DNA from: Thalassobacterium sedimentorum
GTDB taxonomy: Bacteria; Verrucomicrobiota; Verrucomicrobiia; Opitutales; Coraliomargaritaceae
Direction: 5' to 3'
DNA length: 33,723 nucleotides
Assembly (NCBI RefSeq): GCF_031127905.1
Contig: NZ_JARXIC010000037.1
Span: 1 to 33,723, forward strand
In this document: positions 15,651-26,341 of the stretch, piece by piece
How positions within the stretch are numbered: position 1 is the first letter of the stretch
Layout of the letters: every line of letters begins with the position of its first letter
Notes under the pieces: generated by a model
Told to the model about the DNA's origin: nothing
What the model saw: only the letters and a program-made list of their open reading frames with translations
Database searches by the model: none
Translations under genes and position numbers: made by a program

Positions 15651-18600
15651 ATGATTCGTTGGTTCACACAAAACGGCGTCGCCGCCAATCTGCTCGCAGG
15701 CATTATCATTGTCGCAGGCCTCTTCACGGCGATGAGTATCAAGCTGGAGCTATTTCCTGAGCTAGACCTCGACATGGTCAGCGTTGCCGTGCCCTACCCC
15801 GGCGCCGCCCCGGAGGAAGTGGAAAGCGGCATTATCGAGCTGATCGAAGACCGCATCCAAGACGTCGACGGCGTCAAAAAAATAACCGCCACCGCCGGCG
15901 AAGGCTACGGCTCGGTACTGGTCGAAGTCGAACGCGGCTACGACGCCACCGAAGTCAGCGACAAAATCAAAGTGCGCGTCGATGCCATCGATAACTTCCC
16001 GGAAGAAGCGGAAGAACCGCAGGTGGAAGAACTACTCATTCGCAATGAAGTGATCTCACTCGCAGTTTATGGCGACGCGGATGTGAAAACTCTCAAAGAG
16101 ATCGCCGAGTATATTCGCGATGAGCTCAACGTCCGCGAACACATCACACAAGTAGACATCAAAGGCGTCGCTGAATTTGAGATTTCAATCAACGTATCTG
16201 AAATCGCACTACGCCAATACGGCCTCACTTTCGACGACGTGGTGCAAGCCATCCGCAACACATCCGTCGACATCCCCGGCGGCTCGATCAAATCCCGCGG
16301 GGGCGAAATTCTCTTACGCACCACAGGCAAAGCCTACACCGGCGCGGGCTTCGAAGATATGCCTGTCATCACTCGCGCCGATGGCAGTGTCGTGCGCGTG
16401 CGCGACCTCGCCCGCGTAGAGGACGGCTTCGTAGACGATCCCCTCATCACTGAATTCAATGGTCAACGCGCGGTGCTGCTGCGCATCTATGCCGTGGGCG
16501 ACGAGAGCGCACTGGATGTATCCGGACGCGTGCAAAGTTTCGCCCGAACGATCGATGCCGACCTGCCAGCCGGCATTCAAGTCGAAGCCTTTCGCGACTT
16601 CACCTACTACCTCAAAGGACGCCTGCAGATGCTAATCGAGAACGGCCTCTACGGCCTGCTCTTGGTGCTGCTGATCCTGACGCTCTTCCTACGTCCCTCA
16701 CTCGCTTTCTTCGTGATGCTAGGCATCCCGATTTCCTTTCTCGGTTCGATGCTCTTCCTGCCGATGCTGGGCATCAGTATCAATCTGGCCTCGCTCTTCG
16801 GCTTCATACTGGTGCTCGGCATCGTGGTGGACGACGCGATCATCGTGGGCGAGAGTGTGTTTACCCAATTTCAAAAACACGGCGGCCCCGGCGTGGAAGC
16901 CTCTGTCGCCGGCACCAAGCGCGTTTCGATTCCGGTCACCTTTGCAGTGCTCACCACCATCGTGGCTTTTCTGCCCATTCTCACCATCCCGGGCTTCTTA
17001 GGTAAGTTCTTCTACCCGATCCCGGTGGTCGTGATCGCGACTTTGATCTGGTCCTTAATCGAGTCAAAACTAGTGCTCCCCTACCACCTCACGCTGTGCA
17101 ACGTAGGCGGCGGCAGTCGTGGAGAAATTAACTGGCTACAACGACAACAGCGCAAAGTAGCCGACGGCTTGGAACGCTTCATCGAGCATCGCTATCGACC
17201 GGTATTGAAACGCGCGATACAGTTTCGCTACGCCACGGTGGCCGCCTTTGTCGGCACACTTATGATCATGTTCGGCATGCTGGCGGGCAAACACCTGCCC
17301 TTTGTCTTCTTTCCCCCCGTGCCCTCGGACTACATCGTCGCCAAACTCGTGATGCCCGAAGGCACCCCGGTCGAACTCACCACCCGTGCGATTGAGCAAA
17401 TGAATGACGGGCTCAATCAGTTGATCGAAGAGATCAAAGAAGAAGGCCACGGCGAGCCCTTTGACAACGTCGTCATCACCATCGGTGGGCAACCCTTTGA
17501 AGGCAGTGGCGGCCCCATGGGCGATGACCAGGGCAACACCGGTACCCACATTGCCGAGATTGCAGTGGAACTGGTCAAGCGCGAAGACTTGTCCAGCGGC
17601 GGCAATATCGAATCACTCTCCGCGCCCAATCTCGCGAATCGCTGGCGCGATATGATCGGCCCGGTAGCCGGCGTGAAAGAGCTCTCCTTCAATGCCAATG
17701 CAGCCGGTGCCGCCGGCATGCCGATCGACATACAACTCTCCGGCCGCGATTTCGACAGCCTGCAAGCCGCCTCCGAAGCGATCAAAGCGAAACTCGCCAC
17801 CTACGAAGGGCTCTTCGACATCAAAGACAACTACAGCAGCGGCAAACGAGAAATCAAACTCGACATCCGCCCCAGCGCCGAGCCCCTCGGACTGCGCCAA
17901 TCCGACCTAGGTCGCCAAGTGCGCGCCGCCTTCTACGGCGTCGAAGCCCAACGCATTCAACGCGGTCGTGACGACATCAAGGTCATGGTGCGCTACCCAC
18001 TCGACGAACGACAGTCCGTCGAGAACCTCGAAGACCTACGCATCCGCACCTTCGACGGGCACGAGGTCCCCTTCGATGAAGTCGCCGACTTCAAAATCAC
18101 CGACGGCTTTTCTTCCATTACCCGCGTCGACCGCCGACGCGTGATCAACATCACCGCCGACGCCGACAAAAACATCGCCGACCTCGGCCTCATCAAGGCC
18201 GACCTCAAAGGGAAGCAAGCGGTGAGCGGCTTTCTCAGCAGCCTGATGAAAGACTATCCCGGCGTATCCTGGACCTTCGAGGGAGAGGCCCGCGAACAAG
18301 CCGACATCTTTGCCAGCCTACAACAAATGACGCTGATCGCGCTCTTCATCATCTACGCCCTACTCGCGATCCCACTCAAGTCGTATATTCAGCCGGTCAT
18401 CGTGATGATCGTCATCCCCTTCGGCCTGATCGGAGCCATCGGCGGCCACATCATCATGGGACAGCCCATGAGCATCCTGTCCGTACTCGGCTTCGTCGCA
18501 CTTGCCGGTGTGGTGGTCAATGACAGCCTGGTGCTAGTCGATTTCATCAATCAAGAACGTGCCCAAGGCATGCCTCTGCGTAAAGCCATCGAAGAAGCCG

Positions 18601-18821
18601 GCGCCTTACGCTTCCGCCCAATCATCCTCACCTCACTCACCACCTTCGCCGGCCTCTTGCCAGTGCTATTTGAGACCAGCCTACAAGCGCAATTCCTCAT
18701 TCCCATGGCCATCTCCCTCAGCTTCGGCGTGCTCTTTGCCACCTTCATCACCCTGCTCTTAGTCCCCGCATTTTACTCGATCCTAGAAGACCTCCGGGAA
18801 AAATGCATGAAACAGACATAA
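15651..18821 (+). CDS. RND family efflux permease (AcrB/HAE1-like)
   Basis: This 1056-residue inner-membrane proton antiporter has the standard RND length. It starts with IRWFTQNGVAANLLAGIIIV (TM1). The first periplasmic domain carries VAVPYPGAAPEEVESGIIE and the IQDVDGVKKI motif. TM4 has the proton-relay pair in LGIVVDDAIIVGESVF (about 386-401). The second half repeats the pattern with a large periplasmic domain and VVVNDSLVLVDFINQERAQG near TM10-11. It is the pump of the tetR-OMF-MFP-RND operon, probably exporting hydrophobic or amphiphilic compounds. The heptamer array directly before its start is unusual and may affect its translation. A 104-base gap with no clear terminator follows. Confidence 0.94.
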   Translation: MIRWFTQNGVAANLLAGIIIVAGLFTAMSIKLELFPELDLDMVSVAVPYPGAAPEEVESGIIELIEDRIQDVDGVKKITATAGEGYGSVLVEVERGYDATEVSDKIKVRVDAIDNFPEEAEEPQVEELLIRNEVISLAVYGDADVKTLKEIAEYIRDELNVREHITQVDIKGVAEFEISINVSEIALRQYGLTFDDVVQAIRNTSVDIPGGSIKSRGGEILLRTTGKAYTGAGFEDMPVITRADGSVVRVRDLARVEDGFVDDPLITEFNGQRAVLLRIYAVGDESALDVSGRVQSFARTIDADLPAGIQVEAFRDFTYYLKGRLQMLIENGLYGLLLVLLILTLFLRPSLAFFVMLGIPISFLGSMLFLPMLGISINLASLFGFILVLGIVVDDAIIVGESVFTQFQKHGGPGVEASVAGTKRVSIPVTFAVLTTIVAFLPILTIPGFLGKFFYPIPVVVIATLIWSLIESKLVLPYHLTLCNVGGGSRGEINWLQRQQRKVADGLERFIEHRYRPVLKRAIQFRYATVAAFVGTLMIMFGMLAGKHLPFVFFPPVPSDYIVAKLVMPEGTPVELTTRAIEQMNDGLNQLIEEIKEEGHGEPFDNVVITIGGQPFEGSGGPMGDDQGNTGTHIAEIAVELVKREDLSSGGNIESLSAPNLANRWRDMIGPVAGVKELSFNANAAGAAGMPIDIQLSGRDFDSLQAASEAIKAKLATYEGLFDIKDNYSSGKREIKLDIRPSAEPLGLRQSDLGRQVRAAFYGVEAQRIQRGRDDIKVMVRYPLDERQSVENLEDLRIRTFDGHEVPFDEVADFKITDGFSSITRVDRRRVINITADADKNIADLGLIKADLKGKQAVSGFLSSLMKDYPGVSWTFEGEAREQADIFASLQQMTLIALFIIYALLAIPLKSYIQPVIVMIVIPFGLIGAIGGHIIMGQPMSILSVLGFVALAGVVVNDSLVLVDFINQERAQGMPLRKAIEEAGALRFRPIILTSLTTFAGLLPVLFETSLQAQFLIPMAISLSFGVLFATFITLLLVPAFYSILEDLREKCMKQT

Positions 18822-18925
18822 GCAAAAATAAAATCCAAGACTCCGACTCCTATAACGCTCGAGATACGACTAGGAATATAACGGATGAGATTGAGTCTTA
18901 GAATAATTAGGTTACACATGCGTGT

Positions 18926-20056
18926 ATGCTCACATTTTTATCTAGCTTCGCTCATAACACCTGGGACTTGGTAGCCGAGATGGCTCCCTACCTATTGTTC
19001 GGCTTTGCCTTTGCAGGCTTACTGCATGTCTTCATTCGACAAGACTTCGTGCAACGTTGGCTTGGCAAGCCAGGACTCGATGGCGTCATCAAGGCGAGTT
19101 TGCTTGGCGTACCGATGCCTCTCTGCTCTTGTGCAGTCATTCCAGTCGCCGCTTCACTACGCAAGAGCGGAGCTACCCGCGGAGCCACTGCCTCTTTTCT
19201 TAGCTCCACACCACAGACGGGGGTGGATAGCATCTTAGCGACCTACGCCCTACTGGGCGGCCTCTTTACCACGGTACGCGTAACGGTCGCCTTTATCACT
19301 GGAATCGTAACAGGCTATCTGATCGAACTCTTTTGCAAGACTTCCAGCACCCAGCAGACGCAAACAAAACCACAGGCCTTTGAGGCTCTTTCATTCGCCC
19401 CTCCCATGGAAACACCGGCCCCGAAGTTGGCCTCGCTCTCCAAGTCGCAGGCCGACGCACCAAAATCTTGCTGCGCCAGCAAACAAACCAATCACACTAA
19501 TAAGCCAGTAGCAGCATTACGCTACGCATTTGTTACATTACCCTCAGATCTAGCGAGTGCCCTGATACTTGGTTTGCTGCTGGCAGGCTTAATCACCACA
19601 TTAATGCCCACCGATTTGTTAAGCGGTTCTCTAAGTAGCGGTCCGCTAGCCTTTTTATTGGCCACAGCGATTAGCCTCCCTCTCTATGTTTGTGCCACCG
19701 CATCCATTCCTATGGCATACGCATTAATGGCAGCCGGACTCTCTCCCGGAGCGGCATTAGTGTTCCTGATTGCTGGCCCCGCGACGAATACCGCCACCAT
19801 CGTAACCGTGTGGAAAATGCTAGGGCGCAAGGCCACCACCATTTACTTGACCAGCCTGTTGGTCATCTCATGGCTCGCGGGATGGCTCTTCAATACAGCC
19901 TTAAGTGGCGAGGCTGCCGAGCATGCCATGCACATGCACGGGAATATGCGCCCCAGCCTATGGCACCATGCTTCCGGCCTACTATTGATTGGATTACTGT
20001 GCTTCTCCGTTTGGAAAAGTCGTCGCTCCAAAGCAAGGTCTTGCTGCGCGGGTTAA
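18926..20056 (+). CDS. SO_0444-type metal permease (Cu/Zn efflux, ArsP-like DUF318 family)
   Basis: The 376-residue multi-pass membrane protein has the family hallmark GVPMPLCSCAVIPVAASLRK (61-80, with C67 and C69), followed by SGATRGATASFLSSTPQTGV, and its second-half counterpart LPLYVCATASIPMAYALMAA...IAGPATNTATI. The central loop carries SCCAS and the C-terminus ends SCCAG, with a HAMHMHG stretch between the last helices. These Cys, His and Met clusters suit soft-metal handling. The family is thought to export metals such as Cu, Zn or As(III). No metal regulator lies adjacent, and the gene sits downstream of a drug-type RND operon, so its control is unknown. Confidence 0.85.
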   Translation: MLTFLSSFAHNTWDLVAEMAPYLLFGFAFAGLLHVFIRQDFVQRWLGKPGLDGVIKASLLGVPMPLCSCAVIPVAASLRKSGATRGATASFLSSTPQTGVDSILATYALLGGLFTTVRVTVAFITGIVTGYLIELFCKTSSTQQTQTKPQAFEALSFAPPMETPAPKLASLSKSQADAPKSCCASKQTNHTNKPVAALRYAFVTLPSDLASALILGLLLAGLITTLMPTDLLSGSLSSGPLAFLLATAISLPLYVCATASIPMAYALMAAGLSPGAALVFLIAGPATNTATIVTVWKMLGRKATTIYLTSLLVISWLAGWLFNTALSGEAAEHAMHMHGNMRPSLWHHASGLLLIGLLCFSVWKSRRSKARSCCAG

Positions 20057-20174
20057 AAGTATACTCACTACGCTACTATCGATGGATACCAAAGCTCCCG
20101 ATTTCTAATTCACAGACCGCATGGGCATTGAATAAAAATTTGCGATTCGCGCATCCAACACACAGCTTATCTGC

Positions 20175-21164
20175 TTGGAAAATTTACAGACACAAATAGC
20201 AGATTTCGCTGGCGCATGGACGCCCCTGGTACTCGTTGCGCTCTTTTTATTAAGCTCGTTACTCATAATTTGGCGCTTGGAATTAATGTCCAATCGCGGC
20301 GTTGAAGGTACGGTATTGGGCACACTTTTCATGCCCTACTTTTCGGGTCTGGGAAATTTAATTTTCATCTGGGTAGTACTACAACAAGACGGACCAGCCT
20401 CAGAGGTGGCGATCAATTCATGGACCAATAATCTGACCAATCTTTGTCTTCTACTGGCCTTGCCTGCACTCATTTGGGGCATCGACTTAAACGCTCACTC
20501 ACGCACCTCCAAAGCACAACGCGCATCAAAAATCCACCGGCTCTCACTGGCACTGACACTGTTGGCGATGATTTTCTTTAGCCTGACAGTATGGGTTTTG
20601 GGCCAAGACGGCGCAATCGACCGCTTCGATGGTCTGGCACTGGTCGGGCTTTTTGTCTTCTGGCAATGCTTCCATATCTTCGAAGTGCTCAAGGAAAATA
20701 CCCGTAAAAACAGCAGTTGGCAGCCAATGATTGTGTTGGATGTTTTACTTATTCTTCTTGGTAGTTTTGCCACCCTACTCGCGGTGGATGGCATAGTCAG
20801 TGCCATTATGGAAGAACAGGATGGATTCTTCAGCGGTCAGCAGCTAGGCTTACTCACAGGTTGGCTCATGGTATTGCCGAACGCAGTGCTCGCTTTCTAT
20901 TACGCTTGGAAACAACGCGGCGATGTGGTCTACAGCTCTCAGGTGGGTGATGGACACATATGTATTCCACTTTGTATCGGTCTCTTCGCAATTTTTAAAC
21001 CGATGCCACTGCCTGCCTTTTTTCAAAATGGGCTACTCTTTATATCCGCAGTGACTCTGGTACACCTCCTCTGTGTGGTACTCCTACGCGGATTACCTAA
21101 ACTGGTCAGTGTCGGGTTATTAGTGATCTATGCCTATGCACTCTATATTCAACTATCGTTATGA
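20175..21164 (+). CDS. multi-pass membrane protein, putative divergent CaCA (Na+/Ca2+ exchanger-like) protein
   Basis: The 329-residue protein has about ten hydrophobic segments. Two stretches resemble degenerate alpha repeats of CaCA exchangers: [20 protein letters not shown] with [19 protein letters not shown] in the first half, and [20 protein letters not shown] with [17 protein letters not shown] in the second. The canonical acidic GTSLPE and GSNIFN motifs are not intact, so transport of Ca2+/Na+ is doubtful. The TTG start at 20175 is used because an in-frame stop lies at 20133 and no ATG occurs before the first helix. The stop overlaps the PfkB kinase start by 4 bases, so the two are coupled. 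The protein is real; the family call is tentative. Confidence 0.6.
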   Translation: MENLQTQIADFAGAWTPLVLVALFLLSSLLIIWRLELMSNRGVEGTVLGTLFMPYFSGLGNLIFIWVVLQQDGPASEVAINSWTNNLTNLCLLLALPALIWGIDLNAHSRTSKAQRASKIHRLSLALTLLAMIFFSLTVWVLGQDGAIDRFDGLALVGLFVFWQCFHIFEVLKENTRKNSSWQPMIVLDVLLILLGSFATLLAVDGIVSAIMEEQDGFFSGQQLGLLTGWLMVLPNAVLAFYYAWKQRGDVVYSSQVGDGHICIPLCIGLFAIFKPMPLPAFFQNGLLFISAVTLVHLLCVVLLRGLPKLVSVGLLVIYAYALYIQLSL

Positions 21165-22078
21165 CTGTGTCTCCTCCAGAAATCGATGTACTCTGTGTGG
21201 GCTATGCCTGCATAGACATTAACTTCAATGCACCGCACCACCCCGGTGCAGACGAAAAAGTAAGAGCACTTTCAATGCATAGCTGCGGTGGCGGCCCTGC
21301 ATCCAATGCCGCAATCACCATCGCTCGACTTGGTGGTCGCAGCGCATTTTCCGGGTATTTAGGACAGGATGCCTATGGCCAGGCACATCTATACGAACTG
21401 ACACAGGCTGGAGTCGCTACCGTAGGTCTGTTACGCGGAGAAGCCCCCACACCAGTGGCCGCCGTCACCATTAAGCCGAATGGCGATCGCTCCATCATTG
21501 ATTATCGAGCACCGGCTACAATTGTCCCGCCGGATCTCATAACTTTAAAATCTGGGCCTCCACGCGTCTTACTGGTAGATGGACATCAGCCTCAACTCTC
21601 CTTAAGCCTCGTCAACGAGGCTCGTCAGCTCGGCATTCCCACGGTGCTGGACGCAGGCTCGATCAATGACGGCACACAACGACTCTATAACCAAGTCGAT
21701 TACTTAATTACCTCCGAAAAATTTGCACGCCAGTTCAGCGGCGAGTCAGAGCCAAGAACTGCTCTTGCAGCACTGGACGGGTCAGCTCCAATCATCGCAG
21801 TCACATGGGGTGACAAAGGTGTGTACTGGCTTGATGAAGCTGGTCAACATCACATGCCAGCATTTGATATTGAAGCCGTGGATACCACCGGCGCCGGCGA
21901 CGCCTTTCACGGTGCCTTTGCACTCGGACTCGCACAAGGCATGCAACTGCGCGCAAACCTACGTCGCTCCTGCGCCACCGCTGCGCTCACATGCCTGCAG
22001 ATCGGTGCCCGCAGCGCCTTACCCAAACGATCCCAAGTGGACAAACTCTTTGGTGCCGCGCCAGCGAACTATACTTGA
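21161..22078 (+). CDS. PfkB (ribokinase) family sugar kinase
   Basis: The 305-residue cytoplasmic kinase has both PfkB signatures: [17 protein letters not shown] (about 43-59) and [14 protein letters not shown] (241-254), in which D247 is the predicted catalytic base and GAGD forms the anion hole. It would phosphorylate a sugar or sugar-like alcohol with ATP. The sequence does not settle the substrate; ribokinase, ketohexokinase-like and sulfofructose-kinase-like members look alike at this level. It is translationally coupled to the CaCA-like membrane protein. Its last 10 bases overlap the 3' end of the convergent alkaline phosphatase gene. Confidence 0.88.
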   Translation: MTVSPPEIDVLCVGYACIDINFNAPHHPGADEKVRALSMHSCGGGPASNAAITIARLGGRSAFSGYLGQDAYGQAHLYELTQAGVATVGLLRGEAPTPVAAVTIKPNGDRSIIDYRAPATIVPPDLITLKSGPPRVLLVDGHQPQLSLSLVNEARQLGIPTVLDAGSINDGTQRLYNQVDYLITSEKFARQFSGESEPRTALAALDGSAPIIAVTWGDKGVYWLDEAGQHHMPAFDIEAVDTTGAGDAFHGAFALGLAQGMQLRANLRRSCATAALTCLQIGARSALPKRSQVDKLFGAAPANYT

Positions 22079-23484
22079 ATGCCTAAAGCTGCTGTCATGA
22101 TTCCAAACATTTCATTGTTGTGCACAAAACCAGGTATGGACTCCGATCCTGGCCCCAGCGCATAGAGCTCCACACACTCCGCAGTGTGATTACCAGAAGT
22201 CCAACCGACCGCAGTCAAATCACGAATTTGCTCTCCAAATGCTTCGATTAACACACCGCTAAGATACTTCACCTCCGCGTCAATCGCAGCCTGAACCATA
22301 GCGCCTTGCTCGGCAGTCGCTTCGATACCAAATGCCAATTGAATGGCTTGCGCATCAAACTGCTTCGTTTGCATGAAGCGGCTGTGCAACCATTCGAAAC
22401 TATGCTTGAACTGATTCACCCGCTCCAAGGCGGGGCCGCTGTCACTATAGCTAGGACCAGCCCCATTGAGTTGGCAACCTCCCGTGCCATGATCAGTCGT
22501 AATGACCAATAAGGTCTCCGGGTGCTGCTCCACATATTCCAAGGCAATAGGTAGACAGGCATCGAACTCAAGAAACTCATGCAAAATCGCCGCCGTATCA
22601 TTGCCATGACCCGCGTGATCAACGCGACCACCTTCCACTTGTAACACGAAGCCATCTTTTGCTTGATCCAGCCGCAACAATGCTGCGCGAAACATCTCCT
22701 CCAAGCCCGGCACCTGCTGATGCATCGCCTCATTGGCACGATCGATACGATAAGGAATGTGACTCTGTGCAAAAAGGCCAATTAAAGGTCCACTGCCTTG
22801 AGCGGCTGCAGAAAGCTGCTTCGAATCCTGCACAAAAGTATATCCCTTATCAATAAAGCGAGGTATGTAATCAAGCACACCGCCATCTTCTTGCTTTTGT
22901 TTAAAGTGTCGTGCGCCACCGCCTAAAATAACATCCACTTCCCGCTCAAAATACTGCTGAGCAATCACATCCTCCAGATTGCGTGATTCTGCATTCGCAG
23001 CAAACCCCGCAGGAGTGGCATGCGTAACACGACAGGTAGTCACCAAACCAGTGGCCTTTCCCGCCTGCTTTGCATAACTAAGGATAGGTTTACGCATCAC
23101 GCCATCTGGCGTCATATTGAGCGCACCGTTGTTAATGCGATGACCGCAGCCCCAGGCACTCGCGGCAGCAGAAGAATCAGTAACAGGTGAACTAGCCGAA
23201 GCCGTATCCTGATACGCACGTCGTAAGCCCTCCCGCTCTAGCAACTGAATCCAATTCAGAGGCTGTTGCTCATTATGCAATTTCCAATGATGGGCTAAAG
23301 CAACCGTACCATGGCCCAAACCATCCGCCACGAGAAAAATCACATTCTTCGCCTGCCCGCAACAGGCGGCACTTGTAGGCGCTGAAGTCGCCGTTGCACC
23401 ATGAGCGGTGAGTAAAGACGCTGCACCAGCAAGGCCGGACAGCTTAAGAAATTGGCGACGTGAGGACGGAGCAAGTTTTTCCAT
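22069..23484 (-). CDS. phoA: alkaline phosphatase, Tat-exported (PhoA family)
   Basis: This enzyme hydrolyses phosphomonoesters outside the cytoplasm, releasing phosphate. The N-terminus carries a twin-arginine signal ([10 protein letters not shown], Arg9-Arg10) with a following hydrophobic segment. Active-site features are [16 protein letters not shown] (catalytic Ser region), [24 protein letters not shown] (metal ligands), TTDHGTGG and GNHTAE. I start at the ATG at 23484 (471 residues), which puts the RR motif near the N-terminus; the frame extends to a TTG at 23514. It lies downstream of a small lipoprotein gene but behind that gene's terminator, so it probably has its own promoter. A polyphosphate kinase gene lies nearby. 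The 3' end overlaps the convergent pfkB by 10 bases. Confidence 0.93.
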   Translation of the reverse strand: MEKLAPSSRRQFLKLSGLAGAASLLTAHGATATSAPTSAACCGQAKNVIFLVADGLGHGTVALAHHWKLHNEQQPLNWIQLLEREGLRRAYQDTASASSPVTDSSAAASAWGCGHRINNGALNMTPDGVMRKPILSYAKQAGKATGLVTTCRVTHATPAGFAANAESRNLEDVIAQQYFEREVDVILGGGARHFKQKQEDGGVLDYIPRFIDKGYTFVQDSKQLSAAAQGSGPLIGLFAQSHIPYRIDRANEAMHQQVPGLEEMFRAALLRLDQAKDGFVLQVEGGRVDHAGHGNDTAAILHEFLEFDACLPIALEYVEQHPETLLVITTDHGTGGCQLNGAGPSYSDSGPALERVNQFKHSFEWLHSRFMQTKQFDAQAIQLAFGIEATAEQGAMVQAAIDAEVKYLSGVLIEAFGEQIRDLTAVGWTSGNHTAECVELYALGPGSESIPGFVHNNEMFGIMTAALGIQV

Positions 23485-23550
23485 AGCGCCATAGCTAGCA
23501 GCCTGACGAATCAAGCGAAAGCTGGAAATGAGCGTTCAAGCAAATTTCAC

Positions 23551-23584
23551 AAAAAAAACGCCGGCCTCAGATGAGAACGGCGTT
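23551..23584 (-). terminator. Rho-independent terminator of the small lipoprotein gene
   Basis: On the minus strand AACGCCG (from 23584) pairs with CGGCGTT (ending at 23557) around a 14-base loop, followed directly by a run of T (23558-23551). It lies about 25 bases after the lipoprotein stop. Confidence 0.88.
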
Positions 23585-23608
23585 GAAAGTTAGTGGCGCT
23601 CGACTCAA

Positions 23609-23833
23609 TTAATCGCGATAGCCTTCAATATTGCCAGACTTGTAACGTTCCATAAGAAGTCCCGAACCAGTCGAGCCTTCGTAGGCAGTCTTTTGGCCGA
23701 CGCTATCGTCACTGGCTGCACCAGAACCAGTCGCTGGCGCGGCCTCTCCGGTAGACGTTGCGTTTTCTTGCGACGCGCAACCTGTGAAGAAGAGTGCAGC
23801 GATAAGGAGTGAGATAATGTGTAATAGTTTCAT
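23609..23833 (-). CDS. small lipoprotein, unknown function
   Basis: The 74-residue protein has a clear lipoprotein signal (LLHIISLLIAALFFTGC, Cys19). The mature part of about 55 residues is low-complexity, rich in Ala, Gly, Ser, Thr and acidic residues, ending KSGNIEGYRD. I recognise no domain. It is monocistronic: a strong terminator follows, and a 194-base intergenic region separates it from the divergently transcribed ppk. That region holds an inverted repeat, GTTGCAT (23846-23852) and ATGCAAC (23880-23886), which could be an operator. Its place among phosphate genes may be coincidence. Confidence 0.78.
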   Translation of the reverse strand: MKLLHIISLLIAALFFTGCASQENATSTGEAAPATGSGAASDDSVGQKTAYEGSTGSGLLMERYKSGNIEGYRD

Positions 23834-23963
23834 AGTATATAATAAGTTGCATCGTTATGGTCAGGCATTTTTCGAATGAATGCAACCTTCTTGAGGTTTA
23901 TTCTTCAATTCAATTAGGGTCTCGCCTCAAAGCCAGATCTACAATCTATGTTAAAAATGGCCA

Positions 23964-23982
23964 CTGTCATGGGCTCTGACTT
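23964..23982 (+). promoter_or_regulatory. Pho-box-like direct repeat upstream of ppk
   Basis: CTGTCAT (23964-23970) is followed after 5 bases by CTGACTT (23976-23982). The E. coli Pho box is two CTGTCAT units 4 bases apart, so the second unit and the spacing are imperfect. It lies 46 bases before the ppk ATG. A chance match is possible. Confidence 0.25.
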
Positions 23983-24027
23983 GCCTAAAAGGCTGAATTG
24001 CCCCATCTAAAGTATATCCATAGATAC

Positions 24028-26187
24028 ATGAGCACTGCTAATACGACACACACCCCTCCTCGCTTTCCATATTTTAACCGTGAACTTAGCTGGTTGGCCT
24101 TCAACCGGCGCGTGCTAGAACAAGCCGAGTCCACGGAATATCCTTTACTGGAGCGCATGAAATTTCTGGGGTTTGTCAGTTCAAACCTTGATGAATTTTT
24201 CGAGATCCGCGTCGCCGGCTTGCTGCAACAGGTCAAATCTGGTGCCATTGAACGAGGGCCTGATGGCCTGGGCCCCAAAGAGCAATTACGCCGCATACAA
24301 AGCATCTGTAAGCGCTTAATTGCCGACCAGTATGCCTGTTGGGAGCAGCAAATCGTCCCGGGGCTCAAAAAAGCGGATATTTTATTTACCAGTATCGACG
24401 AACTCACCCGTAACGAGAAAAAATGGGTGGAGACCTACTTCGAAGAACAGATTTTTCCGGTGCTGACGCCACTGGCCATAGACCCAGCTCATCCCTTTCC
24501 ACAGCTCACGAACAAGGCGCTCTACATACTCGCATCTATAGATGATCCAGAAACACGTATCATTGAGCGAATGATGGCAATCATCCCAATCCCGCGTGTG
24601 TTACCACGCATCATTAAAGTTGGCGCGTCGCGTCGCGGCAAACCCGAGGTATATGTATTTCTAAGCGATATTGTACAGCGATTTATTAAGCGTCTCTTCC
24701 CCGGCTATCGGGTCACCTCGTCCGTGCCCTTCCGCATCACACGAAACAGCGACCTCTACATCGATGAAGAAGAGGTTGAGAACCTCTTACGTAAAATCGA
24801 AGAAGAACTCATGAACATGCACAAGGGAGCTGCAGTTCGACTGGAAATTGCCAAGGGCGCGGATCCTGCCCTGATGCAAGAGTTCTTAGAGGCGATTAAA
24901 TTACAACCTGAAAATGTGTATACCATCGAAGGCCCGCTCAACTTCTTCCGACTCATGAGCGCCTACGATTTAATTGATCGGCCCGACTTAAAATTTCCGC
25001 ATCATACTCCCTATGTACCCAAGGAGCTGGAAAACCCAGAGCGTATCTTTGATCAAATTGCGACTAAAGATGTGCTACTGCACCATCCCTACGACAGCTT
25101 TCAGCCCTTCATCGACTTCCTAAATCAAGCTGCCCGCGACCCGCAAGTGTTTGCCATTAAGCAAACACTGTATCGCACCTCTGGGGATTCACCCATCATT
25201 GAGGCACTCATGGAAGCCTCTCGGCGCGGCAAACAAGTCACCGTACTAGTCGAAATCAAAGCCCGCTTTGATGAGGCCAATAATATTCAGTGGGCGCGTC
25301 AATTAGAAGACGTGGGGGTACACGTGGTATATGGACTCGTCGGCCTAAAGACACACTGTAAGACCTGTATGGTCGTTCGCCGCGAAGGCACAGCACTACG
25401 ACGCTATGTTCACCTCGGCACCGGGAACTATAATCCTAAGACTGCCCGGCTATATACAGATCTCAGTTTTTTCACCTGTAGAGAAGATATCACCAGTGAG
25501 GTCGCGGGTCTTTTTAACACACTAACAGGCTTTTCCCTCACGCCGAGTTTTAAAAAACTCCTGGTGGCCCCCTTCACTCTGCACAGCAATATGCAGAAAC
25601 ATATTCGTACAGAAACACGTAATGCCAAGGCAGGCAAACCAGCCCGCATCATCGTACAAACAAACAGTCTGGTCGACCAGGAAACGATCGACAATCTGTA
25701 CCGCGCCTCACAAGCGGGTGTCAAAATCGACCTCATCGTTCGCGGTATTTGTAACTTGGTGCCCAATATCAAGGGGGTCAGCGACAATATCCGTGTACGC
25801 AGCATCTTGGGGCGCTATCTCGAGCACAGCCGCATCTTCTACTTTGAAAACAGTGGAGGGACTCAAGCCCATATCTTAGCAGGCAGTGCAGACTGGATGC
25901 CACGCAATTTCTACCGTCGCATCGAAGCGATCTTCCCCATTGAAGATCCCGAGCACCGCAAGCGCGTCCTGGACCTACTCGAAACTTACCTCAAGGACAC
26001 TCGCAATGCACGACTGCTACGTTCCAATGGCTCCTACTATAAACCCTCACGCAAAAAGGGAGGTAGCCAGCTGAGCGCCCAAGAGTACTTTATCAAACAA
26101 TCTGAGTCCAATCGCAGCGCTCAAGAAATGGAATTAAGCGAAGAGCCCGAAATTGTGCCGATCACTCAAATCTCGGAACCAAAATAG
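24028..26187 (+). CDS. ppk1: polyphosphate kinase 1
   Basis: PPK1 reversibly transfers the gamma-phosphate of ATP onto long polyphosphate chains. The 719-residue protein (E. coli 688) has the N-terminal [20 protein letters not shown] segment, the [10 protein letters not shown] region, [14 protein letters not shown], and two catalytic histidine regions: [19 protein letters not shown] (the phosphorylated His) and [29 protein letters not shown] and [16 protein letters not shown] also match the family. I start at the ATG at 24028, because the upstream frame only adds ten residues from a TTG at 23998. It is divergent from a small lipoprotein gene and convergent with dnaA. A Pho-box-like repeat lies upstream. 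Confidence 0.96.
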   Translation: MSTANTTHTPPRFPYFNRELSWLAFNRRVLEQAESTEYPLLERMKFLGFVSSNLDEFFEIRVAGLLQQVKSGAIERGPDGLGPKEQLRRIQSICKRLIADQYACWEQQIVPGLKKADILFTSIDELTRNEKKWVETYFEEQIFPVLTPLAIDPAHPFPQLTNKALYILASIDDPETRIIERMMAIIPIPRVLPRIIKVGASRRGKPEVYVFLSDIVQRFIKRLFPGYRVTSSVPFRITRNSDLYIDEEEVENLLRKIEEELMNMHKGAAVRLEIAKGADPALMQEFLEAIKLQPENVYTIEGPLNFFRLMSAYDLIDRPDLKFPHHTPYVPKELENPERIFDQIATKDVLLHHPYDSFQPFIDFLNQAARDPQVFAIKQTLYRTSGDSPIIEALMEASRRGKQVTVLVEIKARFDEANNIQWARQLEDVGVHVVYGLVGLKTHCKTCMVVRREGTALRRYVHLGTGNYNPKTARLYTDLSFFTCREDITSEVAGLFNTLTGFSLTPSFKKLLVAPFTLHSNMQKHIRTETRNAKAGKPARIIVQTNSLVDQETIDNLYRASQAGVKIDLIVRGICNLVPNIKGVSDNIRVRSILGRYLEHSRIFYFENSGGTQAHILAGSADWMPRNFYRRIEAIFPIEDPEHRKRVLDLLETYLKDTRNARLLRSNGSYYKPSRKKGGSQLSAQEYFIKQSESNRSAQEMELSEEPEIVPITQISEPK

Positions 26188-26341
26188 TCTTCGATACCGT
26201 GCCCTCCAAAGCCCTGCGGGCGTGCGAGCGTTTCTCAAAAGTGCCCAAAAACGACTACAATTTTTGCTAGTGAAGGCCGCTTGCGGGAAACAGGCCCTTA
26301 GCCGCCTCCTACACCTCCACGGTCTCCGCGCCCAAAAAACC

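Noticed and set aside
23485-23514. Ten-residue extension of alkaline phosphatase from a TTG
   Set aside because: The ATG at 23484 places the twin-arginine motif at the usual distance from the N-terminus.
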